From Hydrogenophaga sp. (GTDB lineage Bacteria > Pseudomonadota > Gammaproteobacteria > Burkholderiales > Burkholderiaceae_C), in assembly GCF_011390835.1 (NCBI RefSeq), contig NZ_JAABRQ010000009.1, positions 1 through 64,000 of the forward strand: a stretch of DNA of 64,000 nucleotides. The letters run 5' to 3'. The notes below the pieces were generated by a model, which did not search any database, was not told the origin of the DNA, and saw nothing but the letters and a program-made list of their open reading frames with translations. Made by a program: the position numbers and the translations under genes. Shown here in pieces: positions 17,437 through 27,951 of this stretch; the stretch's first letter is position 1; each line of letters begins with the position of its first letter.

Positions 17437-19032
17437 TCAGGCCTTGCTCAGCTGGCGGTAGTCTGGCTGCAGATGGAACCAGTACATGAAGCCATTGACG
17501 TTCTTCTGCATCGCCACATCCTGCGTAGGCTGAAACAGGGGAACCCTCGGCACTTCGTCCATCGCGATCTGGATCATCTCCTTCACCGAGGCGTCGTAAA
17601 TAGGCTTGCTTTCCGCGAAACGGGCGTTGGTGATCTCCCTGTCGAGCTTCGCGTTCTGGTAGCTCATGGTGTTGAACAGCGCGTTTTGCCCGTGGTAACA
17701 CCAGAAGAAGAAGTACTCCGGGAAATCCAGCCAGCCGCCGAAGCGGTTGATGATCATGGGCATGTCTTTCTTCAACAGTGCCGCGCGCCAGGTTGCACCA
17801 GGGATCTTGTTCAGTTGCGCCTTGATCCCGATCGAAGCCAGAGCCTCCTGCGCCAGAATGGCCATGGGCTCACCAATCGTGGCACCGCCCAGGTCGAAAC
17901 TGAGCGTGGTCTCGAAGCCCTCCGCGTAACCGGCTTCCGCCATCAAGGCCTTGGCCTTGGCGAGATCGGTGTTGTACGGCGTCGGTTGAGGCCACTTGAT
18001 GCTGGTGACTGGGCTCTTGCCGCCATACATCTTGATGCCGCGCCCGTAGAGAGCGTTCTCGCTCATCTTGTCGTAAGGCAGCACATAGGCCACGGCCTGA
18101 CGCACCTTGGGGTTGTTGAAGGGCGGCTTGGTGGTGTTCATGCCCAGGTAAATGATCGAGTTCTCGATCGCCGTACCCACCACCTTGACGGGGCTGCCAT
18201 CAACCGCCAGTTCGGCGAAGTCCTTGGGCGGCAGGTCGTATGTCATGTCGATGTCACCCCGCAGCAGCAGGGCGCGACGGTTGCCCGCATTGGGTACATC
18301 TCGCTGCACGATGCGCCGCAGCGCGGGCATGGGACCGCTCTTCCAGTCGTCGTAGCGCGTATAGATGATCTCCTGCCCGGGGCGGAATGCCTCGACCTTG
18401 TAGGCACCACCGCCAGCGGTGTTGTTGCGTGTCCATGCCAGACCCCAGGGGTCGGCTGCGGTGGCGTTTTTCTTCACCAGCTCGCTGTTGAAGATGCAGG
18501 GCACGACCACGGCCATGTTGTTCATGGTCAGCTTGTCTGCGCGAATGAAGTCGACTCGGAAAGTGTGGTCATCCACAACCACAAACTGCTCGGGCTTTTC
18601 CAACGAACCGGCTTTCATCTGGAAGGTAGGGAAGCCGCCTGCTGCGATGGCGCGGTCGTAGCTCCACTTGACGTCTTTCGCGGTCACGGGTGTGCCGTCA
18701 TGAAACTTGGCGTTTTTGCGCAGCTTGAAGGTCACTGACATGCCATCGGGCGCAATCTTCCAGCTCTCGGCCAGTTCAGGCACCAATTTATCGCGGTCGT
18801 AGGTGACGCGGCCGTCGGGCAGGGTTTTCTTGCCGTAGCTCATCAGCCGGTCGTAGACCAGCCAGCTCACGCCATAGGAGGGCCGGTTGGCGCCCAGGGT
18901 GTGGATGTCCAGCGAGTTGGGGCCAAACGCGTTGGCGACAACCAGCACGTCTTTTGGACGTGACTGCGCATGCGCTGCCAGGGGAAGAGCGCCAAGGGCG
19001 GAGGTAGTGGCAATAAAGTCGCGGCGGTCCAT
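17437..19032 (-). CDS. ABC transporter substrate-binding protein (peptide/nickel family, SBP_bac_5)
   Basis: A 531-residue periplasmic binding protein of cluster C. The N-terminus MDRRDFIATTSALGALP has a twin-arginine-like signal ending at AHAQS, suggesting Tat or Sec export. Family motifs include the early LAESWKIAPDGMSVTFKLR and KFHDGTPVTAKDVKWSY segments and the late ARFAESKPIYDASVKEMI helix. It is the first gene of the transporter-amidase operon (SBP, AtzG, AtzE, AtzH, two permeases, two ATPases, GntR). It would bind the substrate that AtzE/AtzG processes. Confidence 0.93.
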   Translation of the reverse strand: MDRRDFIATTSALGALPLAAHAQSRPKDVLVVANAFGPNSLDIHTLGANRPSYGVSWLVYDRLMSYGKKTLPDGRVTYDRDKLVPELAESWKIAPDGMSVTFKLRKNAKFHDGTPVTAKDVKWSYDRAIAAGGFPTFQMKAGSLEKPEQFVVVDDHTFRVDFIRADKLTMNNMAVVVPCIFNSELVKKNATAADPWGLAWTRNNTAGGGAYKVEAFRPGQEIIYTRYDDWKSGPMPALRRIVQRDVPNAGNRRALLLRGDIDMTYDLPPKDFAELAVDGSPVKVVGTAIENSIIYLGMNTTKPPFNNPKVRQAVAYVLPYDKMSENALYGRGIKMYGGKSPVTSIKWPQPTPYNTDLAKAKALMAEAGYAEGFETTLSFDLGGATIGEPMAILAQEALASIGIKAQLNKIPGATWRAALLKKDMPMIINRFGGWLDFPEYFFFWCYHGQNALFNTMSYQNAKLDREITNARFAESKPIYDASVKEMIQIAMDEVPRVPLFQPTQDVAMQKNVNGFMYWFHLQPDYRQLSKA

Positions 19033-19629
19033 GGGTCTTGCTCCTTAAAGGGCTGCTGAGGTAGGCGCGCCATCCACCGAAGTGGCTGATGTCAAAGGCG
19101 CGTTCGAGTGCATAGGCTCCACAACGGAATCCATGTACGTGTAGTCCAACGACAGATTCGACGGCGTCGAACTGCGGTGGAGACGGTATTCCCGCCAAAG
19201 GCTGTGGGGTTTTATCGATGGGCGCGCCCCACTACCCGAAAAATATTCGGCCGACCCCGCGCTCTCATTTTTTTGCAAGGCGGGGAAGACCGGTGAAGCA
19301 CCAGGCTGGACACCTCGCGCCCTCGATCGCCTCGGCACGGGCTGGATCCCGACAGCGACTTGAAGGCGACAGACAACCCGCGGCGCGCGGCCTTCCATCG
19401 CCTTGCCAAACCAGCGCGACCGCTCCAGACCAACCAAACATGGTGCGCGGCCTGCACCATTTCGGTAAGCAGACTGCCATTCAGCGATGGTCAGAAGGAA
19501 ACACATTCTTTTCAGGGCGTTTCAGCTTGTATACATCTAGGTACTCAGCAACCAACGTACCAAGTACGGCTATGGGTGCCAGCCTCTGGCTCAGCGGTGC
19601 CAATGAATCAACACCGCACGAACCAGCGC
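19033..19629. other. Upstream region of the transporter-amidase operon
   Basis: About 600 bp without a credible gene between the porin stop and the binding-protein start. It holds a putative operator/promoter at 19527-19555 and a poly-T run near 19268. Frames here are short and have no recognisable domains. Confidence 0.5.
19527..19555 (-). promoter_or_regulatory. Possible GntR-operator and promoter
   Basis: The minus strand carries TTGGTT (19550-19555) and TATACA (19528-19533) with a 16-bp spacer. The -10 is embedded in the palindrome TGTATACA (19528-19535), a shape used by FCD-type GntR repressors. It would drive the binding-protein operon with a leader of nearly 500 nt. The evidence is one site by eye. 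Confidence 0.3.
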
Positions 19630-20634
19630 TCAGAACCGATGACGGATGCCCAGCGAATAACCACCACCGCTGGACAGGCCCTCCAGCTTGTCGCTCATGA
19701 CCACGCCGTACAACTCGGTACGACGGGACAGGTTGTGCAGATAGCCTAGCGAAAGGGTTTTGCGTTCAAGTGCCTGGCTGGGATCAAGGGTGCCGTACTG
19801 CGCGACAACTGCGCCCGCCCCCAGCGGCAGCCGAACACCCACACCAAGGATGTCGGTCTTGTTGGTGGTGGTGGTGTTCTCCACCTCGCCGTACTGGAAG
19901 AACGCCTTGGCGACGCCGAAGTCGTAGGAAACGCCCAGCTGCGTGGTCTGGGTGTCGTTCACCGGCGCAGCGCCATCTTTTTTCACGTCCTGGTGAACCA
20001 GGCTGGCCGCGAGGGTCTTGCTGAAATAGCTCAGGCCAACGCTCCAGTTTCCGCCGTTGCCCACAGCTGTGGCGCTCTCCTTGGCTGCCACGGCAGCGCC
20101 GAACCGAAAGCCTGAAAGGCTGGGGCTCGAGTAGGCGATGGAATCATTCCAACCCGTGTCGCCGGTGGCCGATCCTGCGCCACTCGTGAAGTAGTGGCGG
20201 ATGCTGGGCGAATAACCAAAGGAGTCGCCGAGGGCGTTGAAGATCAGCGTGGAGACGAAGAGCTGCGTCGTATTGCGCCCCAGGTTCACAGCACCGAAGC
20301 TTTTGTGTGACAAGCCGACCGACGAGGTGCGCGCAAAGTAAGCGTCTCCCGGGAAGCGCCCAGCATCCCCGGTGTCAGCACGGAGGAACGCCTCAAGACG
20401 GAACTGCGCCGACAGCCCGCCACCCAGATCTTCGGTGCCGCTGAAACCGTAGTAACTGGTGGTCATCTTGCCGCTGTCAACGCCAGTGATGGAGCTACCG
20501 CCCGGTACCTTGGTCGAGCCTACGCTCAGATCCACCAACCCATACAGTTGAACCGAACTCTGGGCTTGGGCTGTCACAGCCATCAGCGCCAGAGCAGCGC
20601 CAGCGAGAAGGTTGGGGCGAAGCGCGATTCTCAT
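19630..20634 (-). CDS. Gram-negative porin (Burkholderia-type trimeric porin)
   Basis: A 334-residue outer-membrane porin. It has a signal peptide ending AQAQS, then the typical porin start SSVQLYGLVDLSVG, the glycine-rich GKMTTSYYGFSGTEDLGGGL loop, alternating amphipathic beta strands, and the terminal strand YSLGIRHRF ending in Phe, the outer-membrane assembly signal. I chose ATG 20634 as the residue just before the signal peptide; the upstream open frame (45 codons) has no support. It sits upstream of the transporter-amidase operon in the same direction and probably lets the same small substrate cross the outer membrane. Confidence 0.93.
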   Translation of the reverse strand: MRIALRPNLLAGAALALMAVTAQAQSSVQLYGLVDLSVGSTKVPGGSSITGVDSGKMTTSYYGFSGTEDLGGGLSAQFRLEAFLRADTGDAGRFPGDAYFARTSSVGLSHKSFGAVNLGRNTTQLFVSTLIFNALGDSFGYSPSIRHYFTSGAGSATGDTGWNDSIAYSSPSLSGFRFGAAVAAKESATAVGNGGNWSVGLSYFSKTLAASLVHQDVKKDGAAPVNDTQTTQLGVSYDFGVAKAFFQYGEVENTTTTNKTDILGVGVRLPLGAGAVVAQYGTLDPSQALERKTLSLGYLHNLSRRTELYGVVMSDKLEGLSSGGGYSLGIRHRF

Positions 20635-21197
20635 GATGAAAACTTTCTGTCGTGGTTGATAAAAGGGGAGATTCAGGTCAGCGGTAGGCACAAGCGACGC
20701 GATTGCTTGGCAAGCCCCGACGGGCGCCCAGCCTGGCCTGACCTTGAAGACGTGCATCAGCAACGCCATGAAGGCAGAGACCTATCTGGGTTGAGGCCAT
20801 GTCGGCACTGAAGCTGACCTTCAATATGCTCAGCAACTTGCGTACCAGCCACCGTCGCTGTGCGGCAGATCGCCTCGATGGCACGCAGGCTGCCTCACGC
20901 TCCGCAGCGACCGGTGACCCCGCGGCCGCAGCACGGCTCGTTCGCCGCCACCCGGACACCCGCTTGAGCGCGACGCACCAATGCGCCGGCCGAGATGAGA
21001 AGACGCACGATTGCGGGCGTGATGGTGCTGGCGCACCAAAAGGGCGCGCGCTAGCTCTCTAGCGAAGGCGAAATATGTGCTCACAGTGACTTCTTCGATG
21101 GCCAAGTCGGGCTTGATGCTTGCTTAGAACGCTGCTTGTTTATTTGGCGATGCTGAATTTAGCGAGCGCCCGTTGACTTGAGAAATGAAAAGACGAT
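20635..21197. other. Divergent intergenic region, porin and LysR
   Basis: About 560 bp between the divergent porin and LysR-type genes, the usual place for a LysR-controlled promoter. I could not identify a convincing T-N11-A operator or a gene. Short minus-strand frames here are Arg/Ala-rich shadows. Confidence 0.5.
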
Positions 21198-22133
21198 ATG
21201 GAACACATTGCCGAGAGGAATCTTCGATCGGTTGACCTGAACCTCCTGGTGATCTTCGACGCGCTCATGGTCGAGAAGAACCTGACAAAGGTGGGAGAAC
21301 GCCATGGCTTGAGCCAGCCTGCGGTGAGCAAGGCGCTGAACCGACTCAGGCATGTTTTTTCGGATCCGTTGTTCATCCGCTGCGATCGCGCGATGCAGCC
21401 CACGCAGCGCGCGCGCGAACTGGCCGGTCCGATCAGCATCGCGCTGAATGGCATTTCGAGCACGCTGGTGAGCAATGTGTTCGACCCCTCGCGCTCGCAA
21501 GCTCGACTTCGCGTTGCCAGCATCGACCTGTACCACACGGCCTTGATACCCAGCTTGGTGAAGGAGTTGCGCCAACAGGCGCCCGGGGTGAGCCTGCATT
21601 TCTGCGCGCTTGACTGCGCCAGCATATTCAATGAGCTGTCCTCAGGAAGGATCGATCTGGCGTTTTCTGCGGCGCGTGCCGTGCCGGCCGGTTTTCATTC
21701 CGCGCCCCTATGGCAGGACCATCTGGTCACTTTGATCGGGGAACACTTTTGGGACCGTCCATTCACATCTGACGTTTTTGCAAGCGCCTCCCACGTGGTT
21801 GACGCGGGGCGTGTACACGTATCGCCTGACGGACAAGGTTCCAGCGTTGTGGATGCGATGTTGGCTGCGCGCGGTCTGAAGCGGCATATCGCCCTGGTGC
21901 TGCCCACAGCAGCAGGCTTGCCTCACATCGTCGCCTCGACCGACTTGATCGCAACGCTGCCGATGCGCATCGCCGAGGGTCTTGGCAAAACGCCCGGCGT
22001 GCGCGTGCACCCGCTGCCCTTCGATGTTCAGGTCACCCCTCACCTCGTGTGGCATGAGCGCAGCCAGCTCGATCCGATTCAGGAGTGGCTGCGGAGCCTC
22101 GTCAAGAGCATTGCGGCGCGCTTACCCGCATGA
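21198..22133 (+). CDS. LysR-family transcriptional regulator
   Basis: A 311-residue LysR-type regulator. The N-terminal winged helix includes DLNLLVIFDALMVEKNLTKV, GERHGLSQPAVSKALNRLR and the wing FSDPLFIRCDRAMQPT, typical of the NodD/LeuO-like branch (Arg-Cys before the PT motif). The C-terminal half is a periplasmic-binding-protein-like effector domain. It is divergent from the porin gene, so it most likely controls the porin and perhaps the transporter-amidase operon. The effector is unknown. Confidence 0.92.
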   Translation: MEHIAERNLRSVDLNLLVIFDALMVEKNLTKVGERHGLSQPAVSKALNRLRHVFSDPLFIRCDRAMQPTQRARELAGPISIALNGISSTLVSNVFDPSRSQARLRVASIDLYHTALIPSLVKELRQQAPGVSLHFCALDCASIFNELSSGRIDLAFSAARAVPAGFHSAPLWQDHLVTLIGEHFWDRPFTSDVFASASHVVDAGRVHVSPDGQGSSVVDAMLAARGLKRHIALVLPTAAGLPHIVASTDLIATLPMRIAEGLGKTPGVRVHPLPFDVQVTPHLVWHERSQLDPIQEWLRSLVKSIAARLPA

Positions 22134-22566
22134 CACCTTGCCAACCGTCTAGCGCTTCGCCTAAACGTACATCCGATCCAGGCCCAGCGCACTCCGATCG
22201 ATGACGCTTCCAAAGGCACCGACTCCACGCTTGCCCAGGGCCATTTCAGCTTTAATGGCCATCCTCCGACCAACAGTCAGCTGTTCTGTTCCGTGCCGAA
22301 AACCGATCAAACCGCCATTGCAGCTTTCTGACTGACGTTGAGGGTGGCTGTAGGTTGTGCTCCTCTAGATCGGGGAATCTTTCGGTTGGAATCCGCTACT
22401 CCCGAATGAAACAGGTTTTCGCAGAGACTCCAAGGTCGGAGAGCGCGAGCTTGCGGACCCGACCAACCAACTGAAGTGGGCGACCCGGTCAATTGAATCA
22501 CCGGACTATCCTGGGCCGCATCAACATCCCTCTCGCATCCCCGCAATCGGATGGCAGTTCAAGAGC
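22134..22566. other. Convergent intergenic region, no gene seen
   Basis: A 433-bp gap between the LysR stop and the DUF2254 stop. No credible gene, clear hairpin terminator or known repeat was recognised. Confidence 0.5.
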
Positions 22567-23922
22567 TCAATCCCTGGAAGGTGCGTTCAGCGCGAACATG
22601 GCGGTGTTGCAGGCCGCTTCAAGCTGATGGCGGTCGCGCGGTTCGGTCAAGGTCTGTGTGAGGCGCCTGATCATCTCGGCCTGGTCGAGCAGCGCCTGGC
22701 GTTGTTCCTGCCCCTGTGCCAGCTGGGCCAGATCGGCAATCGCGCTGGCCATCTTCAAGCACGCCTGCAGGCTGCCACCGCTGTAATTGCGAATCGGATC
22801 GAATGCAGCGTCCAGCAGCGACTTGAAAGTGTCTGGACGCGAGACAATCAACCGCGTTCGGCCCAAAGCGTCGTCCAGGTGCCCCAATGGCAGCTGCCGG
22901 CCGGCCACGTTACCCAGCGCTGAGGCCAGGCGGTCGATGCAAGCTTCGGCGGTACTTGGGTCGTTGATGCCGGGTGACAGCGCGCGCTGGGCAATCTCGA
23001 CGAGTTGGTTGATGAGGTTCTGCATGTCCTGCACTGGTGTTCGTACCCGGCCAAAGCTGAATGCCTCGCAAACGCGCCTGCCCTTCTCGGCGTCAAGCTT
23101 CGTCTGCGACCAGATCGTGGCAATGACCGTACCGCTGATGACATAGTCGCCGGGACGGCGCGCAAGAACCACAACCGAGTCGGCCTCGGTGGCGAATTCG
23201 ACCAGAGCGTCCAAGTCGATGTGCTGCACATAGCCCGACTCTGGCGAACGCACGATCGAGCAAGCCTCGCCACCCATCTGCGGAGAAACGCTCAGGTTGG
23301 GGGCTTTGCCAGACGAAGAATGCGGCAGCGGATAGAGCTCCTCGACGGCGCTATCAAGATCGGCACCGACCACGGCGATCACCTCGGGAGCCTGGATCGA
23401 CTTGGCCACGTGGTGAATGAAATAGATCAGTACCGCCAGACTGCCCAGTGCCAGGACGAGCGCGGCTGTCACCGAGGCACTAGGAACGAAGGGCTTTGCG
23501 TCGCCGCTGTGCACCACCCCCAACACGACGATGCAAAACGCAAACGTCGCGATGAACATGCCGAGTGACAGCTGGGTGCCGCGGTCGCGCATGAACGTGC
23601 GCAACAGACGCGGCCCCAGCTGGCCGGCGGCCAATGACAGCGCAACAATAGTGATGGAGAACACGGTGGCAGCGATGGAGATCATCGAGCCAGCGATGGT
23701 GGTCAGCAGAGACCGGGCACCTTCGGCGCCCAGGCCGAAGAGCCACTTCACCCCCAGGGCGTCCGATGCCGTTGACAGCAGCTGCTGGCGCTGGATCCAC
23801 GCCGACTGATCCAGCAGGATCAAGGCCTGAGCCAGGAAAATGCCAAGTGTCGTCATCAGGATCGGCCAGAACCAGAGGCTGGAGCGGGTCGAGTCGGCGA
23901 AGGCGCGAAGTCGATTGAGCAT
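22567..23922 (-). CDS. DUF2254 membrane protein
   Basis: A 451-residue inner-membrane protein of the DUF2254 family, which has no established function. Four membrane segments lie in the first 200 residues (LWFWPILMTTLGIFLAQALI, the TTIAGSMISIAATVFSITIV region, MFIATFAFCIVVLGVV, and ALVLALGSLAVLIYFIHHV). The soluble C-terminal half contains the conserved SPGINDPSTAEACIDRL motif. I chose ATG 23922, at the start of the conserved region with AAAGGACGG upstream; the 55 codons before it are spurious. It is divergent from the frameshifted antiporter (105 bp between starts). Confidence 0.85.
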   Translation of the reverse strand: MLNRLRAFADSTRSSLWFWPILMTTLGIFLAQALILLDQSAWIQRQQLLSTASDALGVKWLFGLGAEGARSLLTTIAGSMISIAATVFSITIVALSLAAGQLGPRLLRTFMRDRGTQLSLGMFIATFAFCIVVLGVVHSGDAKPFVPSASVTAALVLALGSLAVLIYFIHHVAKSIQAPEVIAVVGADLDSAVEELYPLPHSSSGKAPNLSVSPQMGGEACSIVRSPESGYVQHIDLDALVEFATEADSVVVLARRPGDYVISGTVIATIWSQTKLDAEKGRRVCEAFSFGRVRTPVQDMQNLINQLVEIAQRALSPGINDPSTAEACIDRLASALGNVAGRQLPLGHLDDALGRTRLIVSRPDTFKSLLDAAFDPIRNYSGGSLQACLKMASAIADLAQLAQGQEQRQALLDQAEMIRRLTQTLTEPRDRHQLEAACNTAMFALNAPSRD

Positions 23923-24027
23923 GAGGAAGTGTCCGTCCTTTTGGCCCCTCTGCCTAGGCTGGCGACGACCCGGCGCCTGAGTGGCAAATGACCGACACGC
24001 GAAGCGGGCCAGCGTTGATACTTGTCC

Positions 24028-25289
24028 ATGCTCGATGTCGCTGCCTTCTGCTTGGTCATCACGGCCATGCTGGCCTATCTGAACCAACGATTTGTTGGTC
24101 TTCCCACCGCCATCGGCGTCTTGGCCACTGCGCTCGCCTGCTCGCTGGGCATCGTCGCACTGAGCAAACTGTGCATCACGAGCATGCCGCTGCGCCTGGA
24201 AGAGGAGCTGCTTCTTCGATCAACTTCAGCGAAGTGCTCATGCAGGGCATGCTGTCGCTCCTGCTCTTTGCAGGCGCGCTGCATGTCGACCTCAGCGAAC
24301 TCAAGACGTACCGGCTACAGATCGGCGCGCTCGCCCTGCTGGGTACCGTGCTGTCCACACTGGCCGTGGGCTATGGTGTGTGGCTCACGCTGCCCCTGGT
24401 CGGACTGCAACTGCCGCTGCTGTATTGCCTGCTGTTTGGCGCGTTGATCTCGCCAACCGATCCCATCGCGGTGATGGGCATCCTCAAGTCTGCAGGCGCA
24501 CCCAAGGACCTGGAGCTGGTCATCGCTGGCGAATCGCTCTTCAACGATGGCGTCGGAGTCGTCGTGTTCTCGCTGCTGCTGGGCATGTTGGTGAGCGGGG
24601 CGACCCCCTCGCTGGCGCATACCGCCGAGCTTTTGATACTCGAAGCCGGTGGTGGCATCGTCTTCGGCCTGGTCCTGGGCCATGTCACTTTCCTTTTGCT
24701 GCGCAGCATCGACAACTACCAGGTCGAGGTGTTGCTGACGCTGGCTGCCGTGACCGGCGGGTACGCGCTGGCGCGGCGCTTGCACCTGTCAGGACCCCTG
24801 GCCATGGTGGTGGTGGGCCTGGTGGTCGGAAATCACGGTCGCGCCAAAGCCATGTCAGACACCACGCGGCGCTATGTGGACATGTTCTGGGAATTGCTCG
24901 ACGAGATCCTGAACGCGGTGCTGTTCGTGCTCATCGGCATGGAGGTGTTGCTGGTCAGTTTCTCGGCTGGCATCTTCGTGGGTGCTGCCGTGGCCATGCT
25001 GGTCACGCTGCTGGCGCGCACCCTCACCGTTGGGCTGCCGGTGCGTGCGTTGCACCGATTCTTCAAACTGCCAACCAGCTCCTGGAAGCTGATCACCTGG
25101 GGCGGTCTGCGCGGAGGGATTTCGGTGGCGCTTGCGCTGTCGATTCCCGCTGGCCCGGAGCGCAGCGTGGTGCTGTCCCTGACGTATTGCGTTGTGGTGT
25201 TCTCGATCCTGGTGCAAGGCTTGACGGTGGGGCGCGTGGCCCGCTCCATCGTGACTGAGACCCGCAGCTCTGGCGATTCGAAAGACTAG
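24028..25289 (+). pseudogene. Na+/H+ antiporter (CPA1/NhaP type), interrupted by a frameshift
   Basis: The antiporter's N-terminus (MLDVAAFCLVITAMLAY...RLEEELLL, from ATG 24028) and its remainder (INFSEVLMQGMLSLLLFAGA to the end) are in different frames. The switch falls at about 24211-24220, in CTTCTTCGATC, and needs a -1 shift, equivalent to one lost base. Everything else is normal: membrane helices, the ISPTDPIAVMGIL ion-binding motif with its key Asp, the GESLFNDG motif, and the FVLIGME and WGGLRGGIS segments. Possible causes are a real mutation, a sequencing error, or a programmed shift at the repeated CTT codons. Product, if made: about 420 residues. Confidence 0.85.
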
Positions 25290-25456
25290 CTCAAGTCAGT
25301 AGCTCTCCGAGCTCGATCGACGACTGGCTGGACTGCAATCCGGATGCAAAGTGCGGGGAAAACTCCTGCGCCAGCGTCAAGGATAGGCCCTGGCGAAGCC
25401 CCCCACCAGTCGGCATGCAGAGGCCACTTGCCGATTCCTACGGCAGGGCTGCGGAG

Positions 25457-27856
25457 TCAGTTTGCCCGAATTTCTTGGTTGCGCAGTCGCAGCGCGTTGG
25501 TGATCACCGATACCGAGCTCAGGCTCATGGCCAGCGCGGCAAACATTGGAGAGAGCAGCCAGCCGGTGAAGGCGTAAAGCACCCCGGCCGCCAGCGGCAC
25601 ACCAAAAGCGTTGTAGACGAAGGCGAAGGTCAGGTTCTGCTTCATATTGGCCACCGTCGCCACGGACAACGCGCGCGCGACAGCGATGCCGCGCAAATCG
25701 CCCTTGATCAGCGTGAGCTGGGCGCTGTTCATCGCCACGTCCGTGCCAGTTCCCATGGCGATGCCAACGTCGGCCCTGGCCAAAGCCGGCGCGTCGTTGA
25801 TGCCATCGCCGGCCATCGCAACCACACGGCCTTCCGCCTGCAGCCTCTCGACCAACTTCAGCTTATCAGCCGGCTTGACTTCGCCGTGCACTTCCTCAAT
25901 GCCCAGCCGTTTGCCAACAGCTCTGGCTGTCGTCAGGCCATCCCCGGTTGCCATCACCACGCTCAAGCCGGCGTCGTGCAAAGTCTTTAGCGCATCGGCT
26001 GTCGTGGCCTTGATCGGGTCGGACACCGCCAGCAGCCCCGCCAGCTGAGCATCAACCGCGAGGTACATCACGCTCGCACCCTCACTGCGCATTTCTTCGG
26101 CCCGGGTCTTCAGATCGTCAGCCGATACGCCAAGCTGATCCATCAGTGCGGTGTTGCCCAGCGCCAGCGACTTGCCATCGACCTGTCCTTGCACGCCAAT
26201 GCCCGATTTGGAGTCGAATGCCTCTGGCTTGGACAGTGTCAGGTCTTGCTCCCTGGCTGCCGCGACGATGGCAGCGGCCAGCGGGTGCTCGCTGCCCTGA
26301 TCCAGGCTGGCCGCCAGGCGCAGCACCTCCTGATCGTCAAACCCCTGGGTCGACACGGCGCGCTCGAAGGTGGGTCGTCCTTCTGTCAGCGTGCCGGTCT
26401 TGTCGACGATCAGGGTGTCGACCTTGCGTAGGTTTTCAATGGCAGCGGCGTCACGGAACAGCACGCCGTTCTTCGCCCCCCTGCCGGTGGCTACCATGAT
26501 GGACATGGGCGTGGCCAGCCCCAGTGCACAGGGGCAGGCGATGATCAGCACGGAGACCGCATTGATCAGGCCGAACACCCAGCTCGGTTCTGGTCCGAAG
26601 AAGCCCCAGGCGAAGAAGGTCAGGAGAGAAACGGACACCACCGTGACGACGAAGTAGCCTGCCACCGCGTCAGCCATGCGCTGCATGGGCGCGCGCGAGC
26701 GCTGAGCCTGAGCCACCATCTGAACGATCTGCGACAGCACCGTGGCCGAGCCCACGTGTTCAGATCGCATCACCAGCGCGCCGCTGGTGTTCATCGTGGC
26801 GCCGATGATCTTGTCGCCTTCGCGCCTGGTGACTGGCAGCGGCTCCCCCGTCAGCATGGACTCGTCGAGCGCGCTGCTGCCCTCCTCCACTACACCGTCC
26901 ACCGGCACCTTCTCGCCGGGTCGCACACGAAGCCGGTCACCCTCGTGAACATGCGACAGCGGTACATCCTCTTCGGTGCCGTCGGCGTTGATGCGACGAG
27001 CTGTCTTGGGCGCCAGGCCAAGCAGCGACTTGATCGCAGCCGAGGTCTTCGAGCGCGCCTTCAGTTCCAGTATCTGGCCGAACAGCGTCAGCGAAATGAT
27101 CGCTGCAGCGGCCTCAAAGTACACCGCCACACGCCCCTGGACGACGAACGCCGCTGGAAACAACTGAGGCGCCACGGTGGCCACCACGCTGTAGACGAAA
27201 GCCACGCCGGTGCCCAGACCGATCAGTGTCCACATGTTGGGGCTGCGGTTGACTACCGACTTCGCGCCACGTTTGTAAAAGGGCCACCCAGCCCACAGCG
27301 CGACCGGCAACGTCAGACCAAACTCGATCCAGTTCTGGTCGACGCTGCCGAACAGGCCCTGGAAGGCCGAAAAGCCGTGGCCTGCCATGGCCAGGACCAC
27401 GACCGAGATGGTGAAGGGCAATGTCCACCAGAAGCGCCGCTTGAAGTCGGCGAGTTCGGGGTACTCGTCGTCTGCCAGCACGGGCATCTCCGGCTCCAGC
27501 GCCATGCCGCACTTCGGGCAGCTGCCCGGGTGATCCTGACGGATCTCTGGGTGCATCGGGCAGGTGAAGGTGGCGCCCGCCTGGCCGACCTCGGGGGGCG
27601 CCGGTGCCCCCTCCTCTTTCGTGTCCGCGTGCAGGTTGGCGTAGGTCTCGGGCGACGCTTCGAACGTCGACTGGCACTTGCCGCTGCAGAAATAGAAGGA
27701 TCGGCCCTCGTAGGTCAAGTGATGCTGCGATGCCGTTGTCACGGTCATGCCACAGACGGAGTCTTTTAATGGACTTTCAGATGTCAGCTCGACTCCTCCC
27801 TCTGGCTGAGGGAGATCTGCTTGATGATCGTTGTCATTTTTTGAATCCGTGTCCAT
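25457..27856 (-). CDS. copA: Copper-exporting P1B-type ATPase with YHS and heavy-metal-binding N-terminus
   Basis: A 799-residue P1B ATPase. Instead of HMA domains the N-terminus has a YHS-like Cys segment ([22 protein letters not shown]) and the heavy-metal-binding motif [20 protein letters not shown]. The core has the CPC metal motif ([12 protein letters not shown]), the TGEP actuator motif, the phosphorylation site DKTGTLTEG, an HP motif (EHPLAAAI) and the hinge [10 protein letters not shown]. It exports Cu+ or Ag+ from the cytoplasm. I chose ATG 27856: AAAGGAG lies upstream, and the predicted promoter start near 27945 leaves too little leader for ATG 27937. A CueR-like promoter precedes it. 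Confidence 0.93.
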   Translation of the reverse strand: MDTDSKNDNDHQADLPQPEGGVELTSESPLKDSVCGMTVTTASQHHLTYEGRSFYFCSGKCQSTFEASPETYANLHADTKEEGAPAPPEVGQAGATFTCPMHPEIRQDHPGSCPKCGMALEPEMPVLADDEYPELADFKRRFWWTLPFTISVVVLAMAGHGFSAFQGLFGSVDQNWIEFGLTLPVALWAGWPFYKRGAKSVVNRSPNMWTLIGLGTGVAFVYSVVATVAPQLFPAAFVVQGRVAVYFEAAAAIISLTLFGQILELKARSKTSAAIKSLLGLAPKTARRINADGTEEDVPLSHVHEGDRLRVRPGEKVPVDGVVEEGSSALDESMLTGEPLPVTRREGDKIIGATMNTSGALVMRSEHVGSATVLSQIVQMVAQAQRSRAPMQRMADAVAGYFVVTVVSVSLLTFFAWGFFGPEPSWVFGLINAVSVLIIACPCALGLATPMSIMVATGRGAKNGVLFRDAAAIENLRKVDTLIVDKTGTLTEGRPTFERAVSTQGFDDQEVLRLAASLDQGSEHPLAAAIVAAAREQDLTLSKPEAFDSKSGIGVQGQVDGKSLALGNTALMDQLGVSADDLKTRAEEMRSEGASVMYLAVDAQLAGLLAVSDPIKATTADALKTLHDAGLSVVMATGDGLTTARAVGKRLGIEEVHGEVKPADKLKLVERLQAEGRVVAMAGDGINDAPALARADVGIAMGTGTDVAMNSAQLTLIKGDLRGIAVARALSVATVANMKQNLTFAFVYNAFGVPLAAGVLYAFTGWLLSPMFAALAMSLSSVSVITNALRLRNQEIRAN

Positions 27857-27951
27857 CGAGTCGCTCCTTTTCTGATTCAGCAGGCCGCCCTGTGCAGGAT
27901 GGCGCCATCCTTGCCCTGCGGCCCTTCTTGGGGCCAATCCCCTGCTGACTC

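Noticed and set aside
22307-22546. A 79-residue minus-strand frame after the LysR gene
   Set aside because: No ribosome-binding site or recognisable domain; composition looks like intergenic sequence.
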